Assembly (NCBI GenBank): GCA_016617855.1
Contig: JAECUM010009487.1
Location: 1-64,000 of the forward strand
Source of the DNA: Megalonaias nervosa
Lineage: Eukaryota; Mollusca; Bivalvia; Unionida; Unionidae
Length of the DNA: 64,000 nucleotides
Reading direction: 5' to 3'
The notes under the pieces are model-generated. The model searched no databases. It saw nothing but the letters and a program-made list of their open reading frames with translations, and was not told the DNA's origin. Below are positions 56,826 to 64,000 of this stretch, piece by piece; the first letter of the stretch is position 1; the number at the start of each line of letters is the position of its first letter. The position numbers and the translations under genes are program-made.

Positions 56826-57640
56826 CATCATTCTGGGCAGACCATTGCAGATGAATATTTCTTCCCAGTGGCAACCAAAGCTTTGCCTTGTTAATGAAGC
56901 AGTTCCAGTTTTGGGATAAATGAAGTCTCATCTAGGCACATGGAATAACCACTCTTGGGTTTTAGCAGGTGTCTAAATGCAGGTTCATGCACCGGAAATT
57001 GCAGTCTGCATGCATGGTGGACTGGGATGTCCACCTTCTGCTTTTGTTTTCAAGAAGTTGGTACCATGTGCCCTCCTCAATACAACCTGTTGCACATTAC
57101 TCTCAAGGGATGAAGGCCATAGTTGGATCATTTCAGTTATGGTAATAGCAGCAGACTGAAAGGGGTATTCACATTCTATCTGACAACTCCACTGTGGTAA
57201 ATTGTATCAGATATCCAGAGGGGACCATATCCTCAGACTTTTGTCTTTTCCCAGGTGTTGTCATCAATAACAAATCCATATTCAAGTTTGACATATTCCA
57301 GACAGACTTAATGTACTGGCAGACTTAATCCAACAGAATCTAGCTAATCAGCCTTCAGACACATCATTGCCCACTGTGACCATCCTGAGATGGATTTGAC
57401 TTGCAGTGAGTTGAAAAGCAAAGCTACTAATCTTTGTTTTTCCAATCCCAGATCCAGAAGCCACAGCAGATGATGAACTTCCCATGGATTAGAAGGATAT
57501 TGGAGTACACACTTTCTCACTAACCCCTCTGATCTCAAAAGTCTTGCAGAAAGGAAGGGAATCAAATTTTTTTCTTCTCTCTTCAAGTGGGAGAAGTTAC
57601 GGGTAAAACTCATTTAAAATTAGAAGTGGAAATTCCAATG
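56826..57640 (+). pseudogene. DIRS-type RT/RNase H C-terminal region
   Basis: On + in shifting frames: LSDNSTVVNCIRYPEGT (about 57175-57230) is the RNase H 'SDN-T-V-I---GGT' block. VLADLIQQN (about 57315) corresponds to the '-N-ADSLSR' end. LIFVFPIPDPEATADDELPM (about 57430-57480) is the 'F-SP-PDP-A--DAL' segment found after RNase H in DIRS and related YR retroelements. Several stops and shifts; inactive. Confidence 0.65.
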
Positions 57641-57719
57641 AAGGTTGTGGTCTCTCCTCATCTGCTTCAGCAACTTTGACAGCAGGCATTTCATCTGAAT
57701 CCAGAACTATTTAACCAGC

Positions 57720-58740
57720 AAATATGGATCATATCAAATAAGCCCTAAGGGCCAACAGGCCAAGTCATGGACAGAATGACTTAGGCAGAAATGCCCATTA
57801 CTCTGAAGGTATATGAGGGTAAGTGGAGAGTGTTTTTCCAGTGGTGTAAGTGGGAATGTATCATTATGCTTAAAGCCTTGATAAAAAAAATAGCCAACTT
57901 GACACTATGGCTCTTGCGAGGATTAAAGTTAGAACCCATTACTATAAAAGGCTGCCATTGTAGAATCTCAGACATGATTCATCATCACAGGGAGGAGGAC
58001 ATAGTCCAAAACAAAGATCTCTGTCATCTTTTCGTGAATTTTGACTTATCATGACTGAAAGCTTTGGCCCTGTTTCTGAAATGGAATTGACCTCTGGTTC
58101 TTACATGACTAAACAAAGCACATTTGACAGTTCAAAATTTATCTGCAGCCTCTTTGAATCATATTGGCTGTAAAACATGCTTTCTGGTCATTCATGCATC
58201 ACCAGGCAGAAATGATGAGATAATTGCCTTGTTAGTTGATCCAAGCTACCAGCAGTTTCTTCATGATGGTTGGATTTCACAGTGCTAAGAACAGGCCCCA
58301 ATTCATCTGGAATCTGTCCTTTATTCAGAGACCTCTTTCCTTGTTTGATCCTCCAACTTGTGCATCTACGGGAGCTGGTAAGGGTAATAAAGGGGTACCA
58401 GACAGGAACCAAGCTGGTGCAGAGAGGGAGATCTTGTTTATTTCTTCCATTGAAAGAAGAAAGGACAATATTTCAGCTCAGGGTAGCATCTTGGATAAGA
58501 TGGGTTATATGCTTATATTATAGAGAACTAACCCAGGACCAAATGAATATCTTTTACAGTTCAGGTCATAAGGTTAGATCAATAGCTACTAGTATAGCAT
58601 GCAAGTGAAACTTTTCCCGGGCATTATCCAAGACATGGAGTGGACAACAGAGATGACTTTCTTTAGCTTATTACCTCACATATATTTTATTCCAAAGAGC
58701 TCAGTTTGATTTGATGGAGCCTATTGGAGTAGTATGACAG
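57720..58740 (+). pseudogene. DIRS-type tyrosine recombinase, broken
   Basis: The N-terminal SAM-like domain appears as LKVYEGKWRVFFQWCKWE (57795-57855). The catalytic C-terminal region follows in other frames: SWIRWVICLYYRELTQDQ (about 58490-58545), the HxxR box in SGHKVRSIATSIA (about 58560-58600) and LAYYLTYILF (about 58660) holding the candidate nucleophile Tyr. DIRS elements use this recombinase in place of a DDE integrase. It follows the RNase H region at the expected distance. Confidence 0.65.
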
Positions 58741-59095
58741 ATAACTTTCCCGGGTCAGTCAGCAGTTTCACAGTGATGCAACCACATGACTTGCACTGGA
58801 TTGGACTTGGCAGAGGGGAGGGGGCATTTTTCTTTTTTAGCCATGTCTGGGGATATTGAGATACTAATCTAGTTCACGTATTTCACATAACTTGAAGTTG
58901 CTTCATATACTTTAGTCTTTTCCAGGAAAATCGGTGTAATATGCACCACTTATTACCTATTTACTTTAGGTATTATGACAGGGTAACATATTTGAAGAAG
59001 AAACCAATTTTTAAAGTGAAATATTCTTCTTTGATAATACTTGCCCAATCAGACCTATCTGCAGTCACTGCTGCAGCATGAACTGAAGTAATGAC

Positions 59096-59217
59096 AGGAT
59101 TCAGCATTAATCCTTGTTGCCAAAGTAAGATCACTCTTGTCTGACACCCACATTGAAGGATTCAGCATTAATCCTTGTTGCCAAAGTAAGATCACTCTTG
59201 TCTGACACCCACATTGA
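59096..59217 (+). repeat. 61-bp perfect tandem duplication
   Basis: AGGATTCAGCATTAATCCTT ... TGACACCCACATTGA occurs twice with no differences seen, indicating a recent event. Confidence 0.95.
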
Positions 59218-59689
59218 AGGAAAAAGAAACAGTCAGCTTAAACAGCAGTCAGCACATAAGTATAAAAGTGATATTTAGATTGTTGTCCATTCCTGGAAAG
59301 ACAACAACAGCATTTGTTGGATATCACATCAGGTTGGAAGATCTAGCAAAACCATTGACCTGCATGGGATTTGGAACTGCAGTTTCTGAAACTGAAGTCT
59401 ATGTCGTTAAAAGTCTAAGCGTAGTTTTGTAACTTTTAAGTCATAATGTATAAAAAATAGGGTAGGTATTATCGAAGAAACTTATTTTACTCCCAACCTA
59501 GGTTTTCCTCATAGAGTGTTATGCAGTAATATTTTATGGATAATAGTGGGTGGGTTGATGGGTAATATTTTAATCTATATTTATATGTTTCATTCTTTTT
59601 TTTAAATCTGCTGGTAATAAACGAGGAGATCGTAAGTAGTAGCATGTTTATCTGTTCATTAGCACAAGTTTCTTATCACTACCTCCAAA

Positions 59690-60430
59690 CTACTTGGAGG
59701 ATTGCCATGAAACTTTTCATTCACATGCATCCCAAGGTCTAGTTGGACCTTGATGACAATGGTCCTCTGACATCCATGGCTGCCACAGCAGCTGGCTTAA
59801 AGATCTTGTTATTGCTACTTCTGTTAAATGGATGGTCATATCAGAATTGTGCTGATCTGATACCCAATATGGCTAACACAGCAGCCATCTTGAAAATTTA
59901 ATCTCTAGTCATCATAGTTGGAAAGTCATATCAACATTATATTTTCACCGGAAGACTGGTCCTAAATGAAAATGGTGCTGCTCAGACATCCATGGCAACC
60001 TCAGCAGCCATCTTTAAAATCTTGTTATCGCCACTCCTTTTGAATATATGGTCATATCAACATGGTGCTTTCACTAAAAGACTTAAGATGATTAGTCATG
60101 GTACTAAATTAAAATGGTGATATCTGACACTGAGTATAATCATTATGGCAGCCATCTTGAAACTACTAATATGGAAGGCTAATTATGATACCTAGTTGGT
60201 CCAGAATGAGGATAGTGCTGATCTGAAGTCAAATATGGCTGCCACAATGAACCTAGTGGAAATCTTACCACTAATTCTCCTGAATGGATGGTCATGCCAT
60301 AATGGGATTTTCACCAAAAGTCTTCTAATGATGTTCAGTTTGTTCTGAATGAAAAATGGTGCAGATCTTACATCCATTGTGGTTGCCACAGTAGCTGATT
60401 TAAGAGTCTTATCAAGCTAGAATGTTGGAG
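59690..60430 (+). repeat. Degenerate ~115-bp repeat block, copy B
   Basis: About six diverged units share GGCTGCCACAGCAGC, CATCTTGAAAAT, ATGGATGGTCATATCA and TTTCACCAAAAGACTT. Spacing of successive GCCA-GCAGC segments is roughly 105-120 bp. Related to 33730-34440. Confidence 0.7.
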
Positions 60431-61071
60431 ATGGTTTCAGTGCACGGTAGTTAAAATGAAGTGGTCTTATCTTAAATTACTGTAAGTTCTTTTTGCCAGC
60501 AGTGCATCAGTAGTTTTGAGGGTCTCTTGTTTACTGTTATACTTAACTACTTTTGTATGGGTTGATATTTGGAGAGATTTTGATACATCTTCTGACAAAA
60601 TACATTTTATTTTCTTCTTTGTATACATTCCCCAATCAGATTATGTTAGAAATATTAGCTAGCTATCTCGCAAATCCAACCTTACTAAAAGATGAAAATT
60701 ATCTTTTCCTGACTTTTTCAGATAGACAAAGGGCAATAACTCTTGCCCATGACCTCACCTTGGCACTGCCATTGTACACTTCATCTTCCGACAATCTAGC
60801 CTTTTGGATCTGTTGTAAGGATTTATCAGTCTACTGCAGGTTGTGTGCATTATTTTACAATTTCTATCGATCTTGAGTGATTATATCAACTTCTGTGACT
60901 TCATCTTTTCAGACCCCTGTCCCACCACATTATTGTTGACCTTCTACAAGGTCATAATGAGTTAGTTCAACTTTGACGTTTTTTGCTCACTTCATCCATT
61001 ACAGACCTCTTATTAGTAAAATTTTAAAGTGCTGCTTGATAATTTGTGCTTAATTTATTCTCCCTCTTCCT

Positions 61072-61870
61072 ATGGAACAGGTGGGCGATCCAGGTTATTT
61101 TGGAGGGGCTTCAGGTTTCATTCATCCAACCTCCTCCCATCTCCTCTCCCCTCTTCATGGAAGTACATTTAGATTGGGAGAAGGATGCCGTCCTATAACA
61201 GGAGATTTGGTCCATCTTAAAAATATAGGCAGTGGAGATTGTGCAAAAGCCACAATCAAGGCTGTTTTTAATTCTGAAAGCAAATGGCAGGTTGACGTCT
61301 CTGGTCGACTTGAGTTACCACAGCTGATTCATAGCATTTCCAAACTTCAGGATGGAAACAGCAAGATCAATCTGCCTCTTTGTTCGAAAGGATGAGTATG
61401 CCATCAGTCTTGACCCGACCAATGCATACCTTCAAGTCCCTATTCACCCTGTGTCCTGCAAATTTATCTGTTTCACTTACCGCTATATTGCTTATCAGTT
61501 CAGTTCTTCCCTTTGGCCTCAGCATCATTACCTGGGCTTACCCAGATTTATGGATTGCATCATCTCCCTGTTCCAGTCGACATTGTCCACAATGACAACA
61601 GTGTCCCTGGACGACATCCTCCAGAAACACATGGTAACTCCAAGGCAGGAACGATCTCCTCTCCTTTTAGATTATCTAGGCTTTCTTGTGAACTGGGAAA
61701 ATTCAGACCTTAGCTCATCCCAGAACTTTTGTCAGTCTGGGTATGGAGTTCTTGACCAGTTGGAATCGGGTGCGGCTTTCTCATGTTTGCTTAATCAGAA
61801 TCATCGACTATGTTTCCAACAGGGTTTTGATTTCAGTGAAAGAGTTCTTGAAACTCCATGGTTTATTCAC
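61072..61870 (+). pseudogene. DIRS-type reverse transcriptase fragment, second copy
   Basis: The 61352-61909 frame contains EYAISLDPTNAYLQVPIHP, matching the RT block normally 'SLDL-DAY--VPI'; the catalytic-region Asp of DAY is Asn here. VSLDDILQ replaces the usual YLDD, and LLLDYLGFLVNWENSDLSSS is the 'LGFLVN-EKS' segment. It is in the same orientation as the 56.8-58.7 kb copy but out of order, so it is probably a separate insertion. The 3' end is cut by a hAT element at about 61870. Confidence 0.65.
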
Positions 61871-64000
61871 AGGGTTCGTAGGGAGCCTAAAAAACCTAAA
61901 ATATCCTAATGTTTTATTTTAACCTAAAAAAACCTAAAAAAAGCCTAAAATTTTGATAAGAAACCTTATAAATCAAAAGAAAACCTTAAAAATCTTCAAT
62001 CCAAATCAGCAGTAAAAAGGTAAATTAAAGTTTTTATACGAAACGGTTGGCACTGCACAAAAAAAATGTAAGCTGCACTGGAAATCAACTACAGCTGTCT
62101 TACATCCGGTTTATCCTGGCTTGCAGTAATGGCGAGCAAGACACGTTTTCACATGAGTTGGCTGTCCAAACAGCAGTACACTCCTTGGTTGGACAAAGAT
62201 GAAGGTGTGTTTTCTGCTAGATGTAAATTGTGTAAAAAATCGTTCAGTATTATGAGATTGGGTGAAAGTGGCTTACGAATACATGCGAAAGGAATAAAAC
62301 ATCAAGCGAACGAGAAGAGCATATCCTCCACCTTCGACTTGAAGAAAGTCTTGACTGTGAGTATAAATATATATTATCTGTCTATCTATCTTTCTGCTTG
62401 TCTGAATTATAGCGTTTAAAATAATTTCACAGAAATCACATTGAATTTGAAGCCGGTCAGACTATTTACTGGAACAAAGGAAAATACTGGGAGCAAAAAT
62501 AAAAACTAGTGAAAAAGTTTAAATGTCCGAAATACTCACTATTTTAGTATTTTCTTGGATCTATATTTATTTAATTACTTTTTACTTTTGCATAATTTTG
62601 CTTTATCATCATTATTATCTGAAACTTAAGTATTTATAAGGGTATTAAAAGGGAGACAACTGTGTCATAACTGTAACAGTAAGCTTACGTCCCCAATTTC
62701 AGATTTACAATTTATATATAATTATTCAAGGTGTTTACCTTTTGTTACTATTATGGTGGGCTCCATTTAAATTAATAATGATAAAACATAATCAATTTAG
62801 AAAAGTAAATATAATTTGTGTAGAAACTCTTCCGACAAGCATTACATTATGGTACACTGAATTCATAGAAAGTACCAGCAGTATAAAAATTATGGCATGA
62901 AAAAGGCAGAATTAAATTACAATAAAATAATATTTAATATATTCTTAATGGTTTATAAATGTAAAACTTAAGTTGTTTTTTTGTCTTTTTCTAGCGTCAA
63001 CAGTCTGATTCAGGAAAAGTACTGTTACCACAAATCCAAATTCTCAACCATCCTGTTCAGTAGTGTCTACAACCTCAGCATCTATTAAAGATCATGTAGC
63101 AAAAGAAGACACATTAAAAGCAGAAATTATTTGGACATTGCATACAATAGATAAACACTGCAGCTTTTCATCAAATTCTGGAATAGCAAAAGTATTCCAG
63201 TACATGTTTCCTGATAGTGCAGTTGCCAAAAAGTTCAGTCTTTCAGACAGGAAAATATCATATTTGGCTTCATTTGGATTGGCTCCATATTTTACATCTC
63301 TTCTGGAGGATCTGATAAAATGTGAAGAATTTGTTTTGCTCTTTGATGAGAGCATGAATGATGTCCTTCAAACTAAACAAATGGATTTCCATGTTCGTTT
63401 TTGGGATCAGGGCACAGTCAAGACCAGGTATTTAACATCGAACTTTCTTGGTCATTGTACTGCCTCAGATGTGGTCTCAGCATTTGAATCTGTGACAGCA
63501 AACCTGAATTTGAACAATTTGATTCAGTTATCTATGGATGGGCCAAATGTTAATTGGGCTTTTTATAAGAAGATTGATTCTGCTCTGGCCACTGAACTTG
63601 GTATCACATTATTAAATGCAGGAAGTTGTTCACTTCACAAGATCCATGGTGCATGCAAGACAGCAATGGATGCTGTTAACTGGAAATTGGATAAAATTCT
63701 GAGATCCCTTTTCCAGCTTTTTCACGACACACCAGCAAAAAGAGAAGATTTTGTAAATGTTATTGGTACTTTCACCTTTCCTCTTCAGTTCTGCAAACAC
63801 AGGTGGTTAGAGAACACCACCGTTGCTCAGAGGGCTTTAAATCTGATATAACCTTTAAGAAAATATGTTGGTGAGGTAATGAAATCAAGTGTTTCTGACC
63901 CGAAGACCGAGTCCTTTAAGATTGTGAAAGAAGCCCTTTTGAAGGATGAATTTTTGGCACCAAAATTGGCATTCTTTATTTCACTTTCCAAGCATGTTGA
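61870..64000 (+). mobile_element. hAT transposon, 5' part, runs off the window
   Basis: Starts with CAGGGTTCGTAGGGAGCCT, a hAT-style terminus, followed by ~100 bp of subterminal AACCTAAAAAA repeats and then a spliced transposase. The right end and target duplication are outside the window. Confidence 0.7.
62129..63998 (+). pseudogene. hAT transposase with BED finger, two exons, nearly intact
   Basis: Exon 1 (62129-62356) starts MASKTRFHMSWLSKQQYTPW and has a BED-like finger (CKLCKKS ... HAKGIKH), ending at donor ACT|GTGAGT. The intron ends TTTTTCTAG at 62994. Exon 2 holds the RNase-H-like core: FDESMNDVLQTKQMDFHVRF with a catalytic Asp, RYLTSNFLGHCTASDV, LIQLSMDGPNVNWAF with the second Asp, SCSLHKIHGACKTA and RWLENTTVAQRAL. 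Only a one-base phase problem between 62995 and 63063 and one TAA at 63849-63851 are seen, after which the frame continues to the end of the window. This is the youngest-looking transposase here. Confidence 0.85.

Larger units (their letters stand above)
58800..61060. other. Repeat-rich sequence between two DIRS fragments
   Basis: No gene recognised. It includes a perfect 61-bp tandem duplication and copy B of the ~115-bp degenerate repeat, listed separately. Confidence 0.5.

Noticed and set aside
57344..57613. 89-codon - strand frame
   Set aside because: Antisense to the DIRS RNase H region, which has recognisable + strand motifs.

Overview
The window is animal genomic DNA: AT-rich, low gene density, spliced genes with GT-AG introns, many microsatellites and many nested transposable elements. 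The SINE types, the Polinton-type element and the DIRS, MULE, hAT, piggyBac and pogo relics suggest a marine lophotrochozoan, probably a mollusc. That is inference; nothing here fixes the species.

1-5,560: no recognisable host gene. It holds a long-TIR foldback transposon (1,541-2,851, 9-bp target duplication) carrying a tRNA-derived SINE with a 15-bp target duplication, and a decayed zinc-knuckle coding remnant near 4.2 kb.

About 5,600-20,330: the most interesting part, a ~14.7 kb Polinton/Maverick-like (adintovirus-like) endogenous element with ~370-390 bp terminal inverted repeats. On + it carries a family-B DNA polymerase fused to an SF1 helicase, the C-terminal half of a packaging ATPase and a small coiled-coil ORF. 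On - it carries a Cys/His-rich protein, a DDE integrase, a zinc-ribbon/phospholipase-A2-like gene, a penton-like candidate, a hydrophobic protein, a phage-tail-fibre-like protein, small ORFs, an adenovirus-type cysteine protease, the double-jelly-roll major capsid protein and two further structural candidates. Replication, integration, packaging, maturation and capsid functions are therefore all represented, but nearly every gene has stops or frameshifts, so it is a dead copy. Four T19-T27 runs, all T on +, punctuate it.

20,530-22,580: a candidate two-exon small gene of unknown function just beyond the right TIR, then AT-rich sequence.

22,585-52,779 and beyond: a host gene for a HAD-type 5'-nucleotidase domain protein (NT5DC2/NT5DC3 group). 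Seven coding exons join in consistent phase; the 3' exons were not found. Its long introns hold a pogo-like element, a complete piggyBac copy with TTAA duplications, four same-orientation tRNA-SINEs (one split by a second pogo-like element), short MITEs, a MULE remnant, a BED-type hAT remnant and minisatellites, including an array of CAGCTG E-boxes.

52,780-64,000: a repeat-dominated tail with a decayed DIRS-type retrotransposon (RNase H and tyrosine recombinase) interrupted by a palindrome-rich hAT element, a degenerate ~115-bp repeat block, a second DIRS reverse-transcriptase fragment, and the 5' part of a hAT transposon that runs off the window.
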